From the NCBI RefSeq assembly GCF_031180885.1, contig NZ_JAPSLK010000017.1, positions 90,417 to 154,416 on the forward strand: DNA of 64,000 nt, read 5' to 3'. Below are positions 47,782-55,835 of this stretch, piece by piece. The position numbers and the translations under genes are program-made. The notes below the pieces were generated by a model, which did no database searches, had not been told where the DNA came from, and saw only the letters and a program-made list of their open reading frames with translations. Each line of letters begins with the position of its first letter. Positions within the stretch are counted from its first letter, which is position 1. Origin of the DNA: Saccharothrix sp. GTDB lineage: Bacteria > Actinomycetota > Actinomycetes > Mycobacteriales > Pseudonocardiaceae.

Positions 47782-48579
47782 TTGCCTTTCGATCCGAGCG
47801 GATTGGTCGAGGTCGCGGTGCAGGTCGGGCGCGAGGCGGGTGATCTCGTGCAGTCGACGCGGGCCACCGCGGTGTCCGATTTCGACACCAAGAGCACCCT
47901 CACCGACGTGGTGACCGCCGCGGACCGGGCCTCCGAGCGGCTGGTGCGCGCGCGGCTGGCCGAGCTGCGCCCCGGCGAGCCGGTGGTGGGCGAGGAGGAG
48001 GGCGGCGACGAGGTCGAGGGGCTGACCTGGGTCGTGGACCCGATCGACGGGACCGTGAACTACCTGTACGGCATCCCCCACTACGCGGTGTCCATCGCCG
48101 CGCAGGTGGACGGGGTGTCGGTGGCGGCGGCCGTGGTGGAGCCGGCGAGCGGGCGGGTGTGGACGGCGTGGCAGGGCGGCGGGGCGTGGCTGGACGGCCG
48201 GCGGCTGGCCGTGTCGGACCAGACCCGGCTGGACCTGACCCTGCTCGGCTACGGGTTCGCCTACCGGGCCGACCGGCGCAAGCGGCAGGCGGAGGCGTGG
48301 GCCGGCTTGGCCGCGGTGGTCCGGGACATGCGGCGGGCCGGCGCGGCGTCGCTGGACCTGTGCGCGGTGGCGGCGGGCCGGCTGGACGCCTACGCCGAGC
48401 ACACCCTGGGCCGCTGGGACTGGGCCGGCGGCGCGCTGCTGGCCCGCGAGGCGGGCGCGGTGGTCCACCTACCGGGTGAAGCCCCGGAGTTGGGCGCGGA
48501 CGCCACGTTCGCCGCCGCGCCGGGCATCGCGGACGCCCTGTTCGCCGCCCTGGTCGAACACGGCTTCAGCAAGGTCTGA
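47782..48579 (+). CDS. Inositol monophosphatase family protein
   Basis: The 265-aa protein has the metal-site motifs GEEEGGDE, VVDPIDGTVNYLYGIPHY and the C-terminal GRWDWAGGALLAREAG. It hydrolyses a sugar or inositol phosphate; SuhB, histidinol-phosphatase or other members cannot be separated. The start is TTG with GGAGGAA 5 nt before it. The position between ppgK and cei is conserved in actinomycetes. Confidence 0.9.
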   Translation: MPFDPSGLVEVAVQVGREAGDLVQSTRATAVSDFDTKSTLTDVVTAADRASERLVRARLAELRPGEPVVGEEEGGDEVEGLTWVVDPIDGTVNYLYGIPHYAVSIAAQVDGVSVAAAVVEPASGRVWTAWQGGGAWLDGRRLAVSDQTRLDLTLLGYGFAYRADRRKRQAEAWAGLAAVVRDMRRAGAASLDLCAVAAGRLDAYAEHTLGRWDWAGGALLAREAGAVVHLPGEAPELGADATFAAAPGIADALFAALVEHGFSKV

Positions 48580-48598
48580 CCGGATTTCCCGGAAATCG

Positions 48599-48629
48599 CC
48601 CGCGCGGGGGAGCAACCGCCCCGCGCGGG
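48599..48629. terminator. Hairpin between convergent genes
   Basis: CCCGCGCGGGG (48599-48609) and CCCCGCGCGGG (48619-48629) form an 11-bp stem between the phosphatase and cei stops. Confidence 0.6.
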
Positions 48630-48666
48630 GATGCCCCGACCCAGGCGGCGAACCCGGCAGCGGACG

Positions 48667-49401
48667 TCAGCACTGGACGTCGCGGGCGCCCTTGAGGTGG
48701 TCGGGGTTCACCGACGGCGGCGGGATCTCGGCGACCTGGCCGCCCTGCCGGTCCGGGTACTGCTCGGCCCACGTCGTGAGCTGGTCGAGCACCCGGCGGG
48801 CGTCCTGGTTGGGCTTGACCTCGCCGAACTTCTTGCCGATCGCCAGGTCCACCGTCGCGTCCTGGCGCCCGTCCTGCACCAGCTCCAGGCACGGCGCGAT
48901 CAGGCTCAGCGTCCGGGCCGCACCCGCGCCGGGCGCGCCGAAGCGGATCTGGCCGCGGCACGTCATGTCCTGCGCCGGGTACAGCGGGTCGTTGCCGGGT
49001 TCGGCGGCCTGCTTCAGGCCCAGCTCGGTCAGCGTGGTGGCCACGAACCGCGCCTGGTTGCGCTGGGTGCTGGCGTTGACCACGCGGAACTGCACGTCGC
49101 TGACCGGGACCGGGTCCGTGCGGTCGAGGGCGTCGTGCGAGAGCACCGTGCCCAGCGCGGGCGCGGGCTGCGGCGGCTCGGGCGCGGGCGCGCCGCCCGG
49201 CACGGGGGCCGCCACCGACGACGAAGCGGCGCTGCCCGGCGTATTGCACTTGATGGCCGCGTCCACGTCCCCGGCCTCGGACAGCACGCGGTTCCACACC
49301 ACCACGGCGGAGACCGCGAGCACCAGGAACAGCACTATGGCAGGCCACGGCCGCCGCCTCCGGTACCGCGACGACCCGCTGCTCCCCGACCCGGGTCCCA
49401 C
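48667..49401 (-). CDS. cei: Envelope integrity protein Cei (LytR C-terminal domain)
   Basis: The 244-aa protein has a short basic cytoplasmic N-terminus (RYRRRRPWP), one membrane anchor (AIVLFLVLAVSAVVVW, about 20-35), a Pro/Ala linker and a LytR_C domain (VQFRVVNASTQRNQARFVATTLTELG) with four extracellular cysteines (KCNTPG, MTCRG, APCLEL, DVQC). In mycobacteria Cei supports cell-envelope integrity. The GTG follows GGGAGG. Confidence 0.85.
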   Translation of the reverse strand: MGPGSGSSGSSRYRRRRPWPAIVLFLVLAVSAVVVWNRVLSEAGDVDAAIKCNTPGSAASSSVAAPVPGGAPAPEPPQPAPALGTVLSHDALDRTDPVPVSDVQFRVVNASTQRNQARFVATTLTELGLKQAAEPGNDPLYPAQDMTCRGQIRFGAPGAGAARTLSLIAPCLELVQDGRQDATVDLAIGKKFGEVKPNQDARRVLDQLTTWAEQYPDRQGGQVAEIPPPSVNPDHLKGARDVQC

Positions 49402-49737
49402 GTCCGCCGACCTCCCTGGCGTAGTGCTGTTGGTGATCAGGCTATTCCGCCCCGCCGCGATCCGCGTTCCGGGCCCTGGCGTAGCGGGCCGCGATCACCC
49501 GGTGGCGGACGGTCAACGGTGCTCGCAGGCATCGCAACACGGCCGGCACGGGTGGGCAAGGCCCGTTTCCAGCCTATCGGGCCTGGCAGGGAAGGGCCTC
49601 TCACCCGTCTGCTCAATTAGGGGGAACCCGCTGCACGCCCACCCGATCAATGAGCTACCCTCTCGGCGCTCCGCGCGCTCCCGGACAGCCTGATGCGTCG
49701 ACGTACAGGGGGTTGGCGCCCGGCCGCGCGGGCGAGA

Positions 49738-49813
49738 CCTCCGTCACTGGGGACGGAGGGCACAAACAGGGGCGCTGGTGCGTTTACCAGCGACACGAAC
49801 AGTCTCCGTAGAC
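49738..49813 (+). promoter_or_regulatory. Structured leader upstream of the DUF4193 gene
   Basis: Three hairpins follow one another: CCTCCGTC/GACGGAGG (49738-49759), CGCTGGT/ACCAGCG (49773-49792) and GTCT/AGAC (49802-49813). They lie between the divergent cei start and the ATG at 49832. The rest of the 430-bp gap (49402-49737) shows nothing I can name. Confidence 0.4.
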
Positions 49814-49831
49814 CGCAGGGGTGAAAAGACA

Positions 49832-50131
49832 ATGGCGACCGACTACGACGCACCGCGTCGCAGCGAGGCGGACGAACTCGCTGAGGACTCCCTGGAGGAG
49901 TTGAAGGCGCGGCGCAACGAGACGCAGTCCGGGGTCGTCGACATCGACGAGGACGCGTCCGCCGAGAACTTCGAGCTGCCGGGCGCCGACCTGTCCGGTG
50001 AGGAACTGACCTTCAAGGTGCTGCCCAAGCAGGCCGACGAGTTCACCTGCTCGAAGTGCTTCCTGGTGCACCACCGCAGCAGGCTGGCCGAGGAAGTCAA
50101 CGGCCAGTACATCTGCCGCGACTGCGCCTGA
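49832..50131 (+). CDS. DUF4193 family protein
   Basis: The 99-aa acidic protein (MATDYDAPRRSEADELAEDSLEELKARR start pattern) ends in a zinc-ribbon-like CSKCFLVHHRSRLAEE ... YICRDCA with two CxxC pairs. DUF4193 is a conserved actinobacterial family of unknown function, probably nucleic-acid related. ATG 49832 has AGGGGTGAAAAG upstream. Confidence 0.88.
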   Translation: MATDYDAPRRSEADELAEDSLEELKARRNETQSGVVDIDEDASAENFELPGADLSGEELTFKVLPKQADEFTCSKCFLVHHRSRLAEEVNGQYICRDCA

Positions 50132-50283
50132 CACCGCGCCACACCTGCCGCGACTGGCCCTGACCAGCGCGGACAGTCGACCGGACCGAGCACGACCCGT
50201 TCCTGGGCGCTCACCCCAACCGCCGGGGTGGCGCCCAGACGCGTTCGAGGGGTCGGATGCGAGCAGTCCTCGCGTCCGCCCGA

Positions 50284-50757
50284 TCAGGCGGACTTCGCCG
50301 CCTCCAGCGCGGCCACCAGCTTCTCCGGCGACCGGACGCTGAACAACCAGTACGGCGTCGGGTCGGCCGGGTCCTCCAGGGCCACCTTCACCACCGGACC
50401 GATCCACCCGCGGTGCGCGACGAACGCCGCCGGGTCCAGGTTCGGCCCCATCGCCTTGCGCTTGGTCTTCGCGTCGAACACCTCGACCGCGCCGAGCAGG
50501 TCCACCGGCACGTGCGCGTCACCGACCCGCAGCTCCCCGCCGGACACCTCGACCTTGAGCGAGCCCATCCGCCACAGCAGCAGCAACGCCAGCGGCACGG
50601 TCACCACGTACGGCAGCCACGACCGCACGCCGGGGAACCCCATGTGGATCTCGGCGGCCAGCAGCACCGCCGCGGCCAGCGGCAGCGGCCAGCCCCACCA
50701 GGGCACGAACAACCGCTCCCGGAAGGCGATCGGGGCGGTCACAGCACTCTCGCTCAC
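50284..50757 (-). CDS. DUF3093 membrane protein
   Basis: The 157-aa protein has two N-terminal membrane helices ([21 protein letters not shown] and [16 protein letters not shown]) and a C-terminal beta-rich domain ([33 protein letters not shown]), matching DUF3093. It is divergent from dut with 24 bp between the start codons. TACCCT on the minus strand lies 6 nt before the GTG, so the mRNA is probably leaderless. Confidence 0.87.
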   Translation of the reverse strand: MSESAVTAPIAFRERLFVPWWGWPLPLAAAVLLAAEIHMGFPGVRSWLPYVVTVPLALLLLWRMGSLKVEVSGGELRVGDAHVPVDLLGAVEVFDAKTKRKAMGPNLDPAAFVAHRGWIGPVVKVALEDPADPTPYWLFSVRSPEKLVAALEAAKSA

Positions 50758-50781
50758 GCCACCAGGGTAGTCTCGCGCGCC
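50758..50781. promoter_or_regulatory. Overlapping divergent leaderless promoters
   Basis: Within AGGGTAGTCT (50764-50773) the plus-strand -10 box TAGTCT of dut and the minus-strand -10 box TACCCT of the DUF3093 gene share the same TA pair. Each is 6-8 nt from its start codon. Confidence 0.6.
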
Positions 50782-51249
50782 GTGCCCAGCGTCGAGGTCC
50801 TGCTGTCCCGGCTCGATCCCTCCGTACCGCTCCCGTCGTACGCCAGACCCGGCGACGCGGGCGCCGACCTCGTGACGACCACCGACGTGGTGATCGAACC
50901 GGGGGAGCGGGCCGTGGTCGGCACCGGCATCGCGATCGCGCTGCCCGAGGGGTACGCGGGGTTCGTGCACCCGCGCAGCGGACTGGCCGCCCGGGTGGGG
51001 CTCAGCGTGGTCAACACGCCCGGCACGATCGACGCGGGCTACCGGGGCGAGATCAAGGTGTGCCTGGTCAACCACGACCTGCGGGAGCCGGTCGTGCTCT
51101 CCCGCGGCGACCGGATCGCCCAGCTGGTGGTGCAGAAGGTGGAGCACGCCGTGTTCCGCGAAGTCGACGAGCTGCCCGACTCGGCGCGGGGCGCGGGCGG
51201 CTACGGCTCTACTGGCGGGCACGAGGTGCTCGCCCGGACGGAGGGGTGA
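50782..51249 (+). CDS. dut: Deoxyuridine 5'-triphosphate nucleotidohydrolase
   Basis: The 155-aa trimeric dUTPase converts dUTP to dUMP and pyrophosphate. All five motifs are visible: [42 protein letters not shown] (catalytic Asp/Tyr) and [10 protein letters not shown]. The GTG at 50782 is 8 nt after TAGTCT without a ribosome site. It starts the plus-strand run dut, DUF3710. Confidence 0.94.
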   Translation: MPSVEVLLSRLDPSVPLPSYARPGDAGADLVTTTDVVIEPGERAVVGTGIAIALPEGYAGFVHPRSGLAARVGLSVVNTPGTIDAGYRGEIKVCLVNHDLREPVVLSRGDRIAQLVVQKVEHAVFREVDELPDSARGAGGYGSTGGHEVLARTEG

Positions 51250-51256
51250 GGGCGAG

Positions 51257-51880
51257 ATGTTCGGAAAGCGCCGCAAGCGCGGTAGGCACTCCGCGAACCG
51301 GGGGACGGCGCCCGAGGTCGAGGTCGACCTCGACATCCCGGAGGTCGGCCCGTACGACTCCGAGCACGCCCCCGACGACGGCCTGAACCGGCTGGACCTG
51401 GGCTCGGTCCTGCTGCCGGTGCCCGAGGGCGCGCAGCTCCAGGTCGAGATGGACCAGGCCGGCGCGGTGCGCGCGGTGCACCTGCTGACTCCGGTCGGCC
51501 AGCTCACCATCAGCGCGTTCGCCGCGCCGAGGACCGACAGGCTGTGGCCGGAGGTGGGCGCGGAGCTGATCACCCAGCTCAAGGGCGACGGGTTCCGCAT
51601 CAACCGCGAGAACGGCCAGTGGGGCGAGGAGATCACCGCCCGCAACAACGAGGTGTTCCTGCGCTTCGTGGGCGTCGACGGCCCCCGCTGGATGCTGCGC
51701 GGCGTGGCGGCGGCCCCGTCCGAGCAGCAGGGCGAGCAGGCCGGGTACGCGCTGTACGAGCTGATCAAGCACACCGTGGTCAAGCGCGGCGAGCAGCCGA
51801 TGCCGGTCCGCACGCCGCTGCCGATCGAGCTGCCGGAGGCCATCGCCCGGCACATCGCGGCCCAGCAGCAGCAGGGCTAG
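51257..51880 (+). CDS. DUF3710 family protein
   Basis: The 207-aa protein has a basic start (MFGKRRKRGRH), an acidic linker and the DUF3710 core (GSVLLPVPEGAQLQVEMD, PRWMLRGVAAAP, HTVVKRGEQPMPVRTPLPIELP). It follows dut by 7 bp with GAGGGCGAG as ribosome site, as in other actinomycetes. Function unknown. The 3' end overlaps the convergent hydrolase gene by 4 bp. Confidence 0.9.
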   Translation: MFGKRRKRGRHSANRGTAPEVEVDLDIPEVGPYDSEHAPDDGLNRLDLGSVLLPVPEGAQLQVEMDQAGAVRAVHLLTPVGQLTISAFAAPRTDRLWPEVGAELITQLKGDGFRINRENGQWGEEITARNNEVFLRFVGVDGPRWMLRGVAAAPSEQQGEQAGYALYELIKHTVVKRGEQPMPVRTPLPIELPEAIARHIAAQQQQG

Positions 51881-52542
51881 GCGTTCCGCAGCGCGTCGAG
51901 GGCGGCGCGGCCCAGGGCTTCCCGGTCCGCGCCCACCTCGGCCAGCGTGGTCGTGCGCAGGGCTGCTCTGGGCAACGCCGACACCCACTTGCGGGCTACC
52001 TCGAACGGGTGGACCGGGTCGTCCGTGCACGCGGCCACCCCGACCGGCACGTCCAACCCCCGCAGCTCGGCCACGGTGGGCGCGTCCGACGAGGCGGCTT
52101 CCCGAAGCACTCCCGCCAGCGCCGCCCCGTACCGGGGCCACGCCCGCCGCAGTTCGTCGCCGACCCACCCCTCCACCCCGGCCACCGCCGCGTCGACCCC
52201 CTCCGCCGACACCACAGCGGCACTGGCCGAGGCCGCCAACGCCGCCGGCGCTCCATCCGGCTGCCCGGTCCACGCAGGCAGCACCGCCAACACCCCCGCA
52301 CACCGCGACGGATTCCGCACCGCCCACCGCGCCGCGATGTGCGCCCCCAGCGACACACCCCCGACCACCAGCGGTTGTCCGTCGTAGGCGGCGTCCAGTG
52401 CCGCGAAGTGCTCGTCGACCGACCGCGACTCGGGCGCGACGAGCGCGAAGCCGGCGGCGGCCAGTGGCCGGGCGAACACGGAGCGCACGAACACCTCGTC
52501 GGAGGCGGTGCCGGGGAGGAGGACGGCGGTGGCGGAAGTCAT
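51877..52542 (-). CDS. Alpha/beta hydrolase family protein
   Basis: The 221-aa protein opens with TAVLLPGTASDEVFV and has the nucleophile elbow GGVSLG (Ser64) and a C-terminal DDPVHPFE with the likely acid and His. It is a compact hydrolase without a signal peptide. The substrate is unknown. GGGGGAGG lies 16 nt before the ATG, a wide spacing. Confidence 0.75.
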   Translation of the reverse strand: MTSATAVLLPGTASDEVFVRSVFARPLAAAGFALVAPESRSVDEHFAALDAAYDGQPLVVGGVSLGAHIAARWAVRNPSRCAGVLAVLPAWTGQPDGAPAALAASASAAVVSAEGVDAAVAGVEGWVGDELRRAWPRYGAALAGVLREAASSDAPTVAELRGLDVPVGVAACTDDPVHPFEVARKWVSALPRAALRTTTLAEVGADREALGRAALDALRNA

Positions 52543-52651
52543 CGAGTGAACATCCTCCCCCAGTCGGATACCCGGTCGGGTGTACCCGGTTACCCTGGCC
52601 TCGTACGGGCCTCACAGCCGAGGTCCACGGAGGAGCACCCAGGAGTCGGGG

Positions 52652-53029
52652 ATGACTGGAACTGGGGGCGGCTACTGGCGCCGCCTCGTGCGTCGGCTGA
52701 CCACCGACGTGAGCGAGCTGGACGCCGACGACCTCTCGCGAAAAGCCGTGGAGGTCGGCGCCGTCCGGGCGTGCGACTGCAAGTCCGGCCAGGAGGTGAC
52801 CGTGCTCGGGCGACTGCGGACCGTCGAGCTGTGCCCCCGGGACGCCGCCGCGACCCTGGAGGCCGAGCTGTACGACGGCACCGAGGGCGTGACCCTCGTG
52901 TGGCTGGGCCGGCGGCGGATCGCCGGCATCGAGCCCGGTCGGACCATCAAGGCCCGTGGCCGCATCGCCGTGCGTGACGGTCGCAAGGTGCTCTACAACC
53001 CCTACTACGAGTTGCAGACCGCTTCATGA
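52652..53029 (+). CDS. OB-fold nucleic-acid-binding protein
   Basis: The 125-aa protein has an OB-fold core (GQEVTVLGRLRTVELCPRD, LEAELYDGTEGVTLVWLGRRRIAGI, IKARGRIAVRDGRKVLYNPYYEL), like the RecG-type wedge domain proteins. ATG 52652 has AGGAG upstream. It overlaps the next gene by 4 nt and lies in the conserved dut-DUF3710-OB-DUF3159 order. Confidence 0.88.
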   Translation: MTGTGGGYWRRLVRRLTTDVSELDADDLSRKAVEVGAVRACDCKSGQEVTVLGRLRTVELCPRDAAATLEAELYDGTEGVTLVWLGRRRIAGIEPGRTIKARGRIAVRDGRKVLYNPYYELQTAS

Positions 53030-53703
53030 CCTCAACCGAATCAGAGAAGCAGCCGACCCTTCTGGAGCAGATGGGCGGGGTCAGCGGCCTGCTCTTCTCG
53101 TCGTTGCCGGTGGTGGTCTTCGTCCTGGTGAACGCTTTCGCGGGGCTCATGCCCGCGATCTGGAGCGCGCTGGGGTCGGCCGTGGTCATCGGCATCGTGC
53201 TCGCCATGCGGAAGGGCAGCGTCCAGCCGGCCGTGTCCGCGGTGTTCGGCGTCGGCATCGCCGCCTTCATCGCCTACCGGACCGGTGACGCCAAGGGATT
53301 CTTCCTGTTCGGCATCTGGCAGAGCCTGGTCTACGCGGGCGTCTTCGTGGCCTCCATCCTCGTCCGCTGGCCCCTGGCCGGCGTGATCTGGAGCTTCCTC
53401 AACGGCCAGGGCACCGCGTGGCGCAAGGACCGGGCGTCGGTCCGCGACTACGACATCGCCACGCTCGTCTGGGCGCTGGTGTTCGGCTCGCGCTTCGTGG
53501 TCCAGCGCTGGCTCTACGACGAGGCCTCGGTCGGCTGGCTGGCCGCCGCCAAGCTCGCGATGGGCTACCCCCTCATGGCCGTGGCCCTGATCGTGACCGT
53601 CTGGGCCGTCCGCCGCTCGGACAAGCGCCTCAAGGCCGCCCAGGCCAAGGAGGAAGAGGAGAACAGAGCCGCCGAAGCACGGCTCCGCTCCCAGTACGAC
53701 TAG
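53026..53703 (+). CDS. DUF3159 integral membrane protein
   Basis: The 225-aa protein has about six membrane segments and the DUF3159 patterns EQMGGVSGLLFSSLPVVVF, NGQGTAWRKDRASVRDYDIAT and FVVQRWLYDEASVGWLAAAKLAMGYPL. The ATG overlaps the OB-fold gene (ATGA). A charged coiled-coil-like tail (AQAKEEEENRAAEARLRSQYD split) ends it. Function unknown. Confidence 0.9.
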   Translation: MTSTESEKQPTLLEQMGGVSGLLFSSLPVVVFVLVNAFAGLMPAIWSALGSAVVIGIVLAMRKGSVQPAVSAVFGVGIAAFIAYRTGDAKGFFLFGIWQSLVYAGVFVASILVRWPLAGVIWSFLNGQGTAWRKDRASVRDYDIATLVWALVFGSRFVVQRWLYDEASVGWLAAAKLAMGYPLMAVALIVTVWAVRRSDKRLKAAQAKEEEENRAAEARLRSQYD

Positions 53704-53715
53704 CCAGTTCCTTCG

Positions 53716-54357
53716 CTAGTCCTTGCGCCCGGTGACGGCCACCGTCACCCCGAGCCCGATCATGGCGAGCCCACCGGTGCCCCCGACCAGCGCAAGCCGC
53801 TTGGGCGACCGCGCGAACCACCCGCGCGCGGTCGCCGCGGCCAGCCCCCACACGCTGTCGGACACGACGGCGATCACGTTGAACACCAGCCCGAGCACGA
53901 GCATCTGCACCACGACGTGCCCTTGAGCCCGGTCCACGAACTGCGGCAGCACGGCGGCGAAGAACACGATCGTCTTGGGGTTGGCCACCCCGACCGCGAA
54001 CCCTTCCCACAACGTCCGCCAGACACCCCGCGCGACGCCCCCACCCCCGTCGAACGAGGCGACCATCGCCCCACGCTCCCGGAACGCCTTGACCCCCAGG
54101 TAGACCAGGTAGGCGGCCCCCGCCAGCTTGAGCACGGTGAACACCAGCACCGACCGCTCAACGACCGCGCCGATCCCCAGCGCCACCGCCACCACCAGCG
54201 CGTACGCCCCGAGCGTGTTCCCGAACACGGTCATCAGCGCGGCACGCTTGCCCTGCGCCAACGCCCGTCCCACGACGAAGAGCACGCTGGGCCCGGGGAT
54301 GATGATGAGCAGGAACGACATCGCCGCGAAGGCGAGCAACCGATCAGTGGACACCAT
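53716..54357 (-). CDS. LysE-family translocator (amino acid exporter)
   Basis: The 213-aa protein has six membrane segments and the LysE/RhtB patterns IIPGPSVLFVVGRALAQGKRAAL and GFAVGVANPKTIVFFAAVLPQF. It exports an amino acid or related small molecule, not identifiable here. On the minus strand TAGCAT lies 6 nt before the ATG and no ribosome site is seen, so it is probably leaderless. Confidence 0.9.
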   Translation of the reverse strand: MVSTDRLLAFAAMSFLLIIIPGPSVLFVVGRALAQGKRAALMTVFGNTLGAYALVVAVALGIGAVVERSVLVFTVLKLAGAAYLVYLGVKAFRERGAMVASFDGGGGVARGVWRTLWEGFAVGVANPKTIVFFAAVLPQFVDRAQGHVVVQMLVLGLVFNVIAVVSDSVWGLAAATARGWFARSPKRLALVGGTGGLAMIGLGVTVAVTGRKD

Positions 54358-54431
54358 GCCGGGATGCTAAGCGCCCACCAGCACGAACTCACCCGGGTTT
54401 CCGCCCACCGCAAGCCGGCCCCGCAGGCGCA

Positions 54432-55088
54432 TCAGTACCCGAGCGCCGACCGGATCTCCCGCTCCACATCCGCCGCCGCGACGAAAAGCAACTCGTCCCC
54501 ACCCTCAAGCGTGTCATCCGGCGTCGGGACGATGACCCTGCCACCCCGCAGAATCGTCACCAACGCCGCATCCCGCGGCAAATCCAGCGAATTCACCGGC
54601 GACCCGGCCAACGGGGTGTCATCCGGCAAGGTGATTTCCACGAGGTTCGCCTGCCCCTGCCGCAACGTCAGCAACCGCACCACGTCACCGACCGTCACCG
54701 CCTCCTCCACCAGCGCCGACAGGATCCGCGGCGTGGACACCGCGACATCGACGCCCCAGGACTCGGTGAACAGCCACTCGTTGTTCGGGTCGTTGACCCG
54801 CGCCACCACCCGCCGCACCGCGAACTCGGTCTTGGCCAGCAACGACACCACAAGGTTCACCTTGTCGTCGCCGGTAGCCGCGATCACGACATCACACAAC
54901 TGCATCCCGGCGTCTTCCAAAGAAGACAGCTCGCAGGCATCCGCCTGGACCCACTCCGCCTGCTCCACCGTGTGCGGCTCGAAGTGGTTCCGGTCCCGCT
55001 CGATCAGCATCACCTGGTGACCGTCGGCCACCAGCTCCGCCGCGATGGACCGGCCGACAGCCCCCGCCCCAGCGATCGCGATCCGCAC
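54432..55088 (-). CDS. TrkA-type potassium-channel regulatory protein
   Basis: The 218-aa protein has an RCK N-domain (VRIAIAGAGAVGRSIAAELVADGHQVMLIERD, NAD-binding) and an RCK C-domain (LTLRQGQANLVEITLPDDTPL). It should gate a potassium transporter in response to nucleotide. Its GTG is 1 bp beyond the stop of the sister TrkA gene, so the two are co-transcribed, as with mycobacterial ceoB/ceoC. Confidence 0.88.
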   Translation of the reverse strand: MRIAIAGAGAVGRSIAAELVADGHQVMLIERDRNHFEPHTVEQAEWVQADACELSSLEDAGMQLCDVVIAATGDDKVNLVVSLLAKTEFAVRRVVARVNDPNNEWLFTESWGVDVAVSTPRILSALVEEAVTVGDVVRLLTLRQGQANLVEITLPDDTPLAGSPVNSLDLPRDAALVTILRGGRVIVPTPDDTLEGGDELLFVAAADVEREIRSALGY

Positions 55089-55089
55089 G

Positions 55090-55752
55090 TCAGGCCTCCT
55101 CAGGGGCATGGGCCGCCGCCGCGGCCACATCGGTCACCGTGCCGGACAAAGCAGCCACGTAAACGACGTCGTCCGCCTGCAGCACCGTCTTCGACTCCGG
55201 CAGCACGCCGGTCCCGAACCGCATGATGAACGCCACCCGCGCCCCCGTCGCCTCCTGGAACGAGCGCACGGAGTGCCCCACCCAGCCCTCGTCCAGCTCC
55301 AACGGCAGCACCGCCACCGCGCCGGACGGGTCGCGCCACGCCGTCGCCGCCCCCTCTGGCAGCAACATCCGCAGGAACCGGTCCGTCGTCCAGGGCACGG
55401 TCGCCACGGTCGGGATGCCCAGCCGCTCGTACACGGCGGCCCGCTTCTCGTCGTAGATCCGGGCGACCACGGCCTCCACGCCGAACGTCTCCCGCGCGAC
55501 CCGCGCCGAGATGATGTTCGAGTTGTCGCCGCTGGACACCGCCGCGAACGCGCCAGCCCGCTCGATGCCCGCCTCGATGAGCACCTTCTGGTCGAACCCG
55601 TTGCCGACGACCTGCTGGCCGTGGAAGTCCGCACCCAGCCGCCGGAACGACTGGGCGTCCTTGTCGATCACCGCGACCTGGTGGTCCAGGCGTTCCAGGG
55701 CCTTGGCCAGGGAGGATCCCACCCGGCCGCACCCCATGATCACCACGTGCAC
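55090..55752 (-). CDS. TrkA-type potassium-channel regulatory protein
   Basis: The 220-aa RCK protein starts VHVVIMGCGRVGSSLAKALE with the nucleotide-binding glycine motif and continues with RVARETFGVEAVVARIYDEKRAAVYERLGI and a C-terminal RCK-C domain. The GTG at 55752 has AGGAGG 6 nt upstream. It is divergent from the APC permease at 55836; together the three genes form a probable potassium-uptake module. Confidence 0.88.
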   Translation of the reverse strand: MHVVIMGCGRVGSSLAKALERLDHQVAVIDKDAQSFRRLGADFHGQQVVGNGFDQKVLIEAGIERAGAFAAVSSGDNSNIISARVARETFGVEAVVARIYDEKRAAVYERLGIPTVATVPWTTDRFLRMLLPEGAATAWRDPSGAVAVLPLELDEGWVGHSVRSFQEATGARVAFIMRFGTGVLPESKTVLQADDVVYVAALSGTVTDVAAAAAHAPEEA

Positions 55753-55835
55753 GAAAGCCTCCTGAACGACGCCTGGGGAGAACCTACCGACGATTACTCC
55801 GACCAGGGGAGGAGGACCCCTTACGCTTTGCACCC

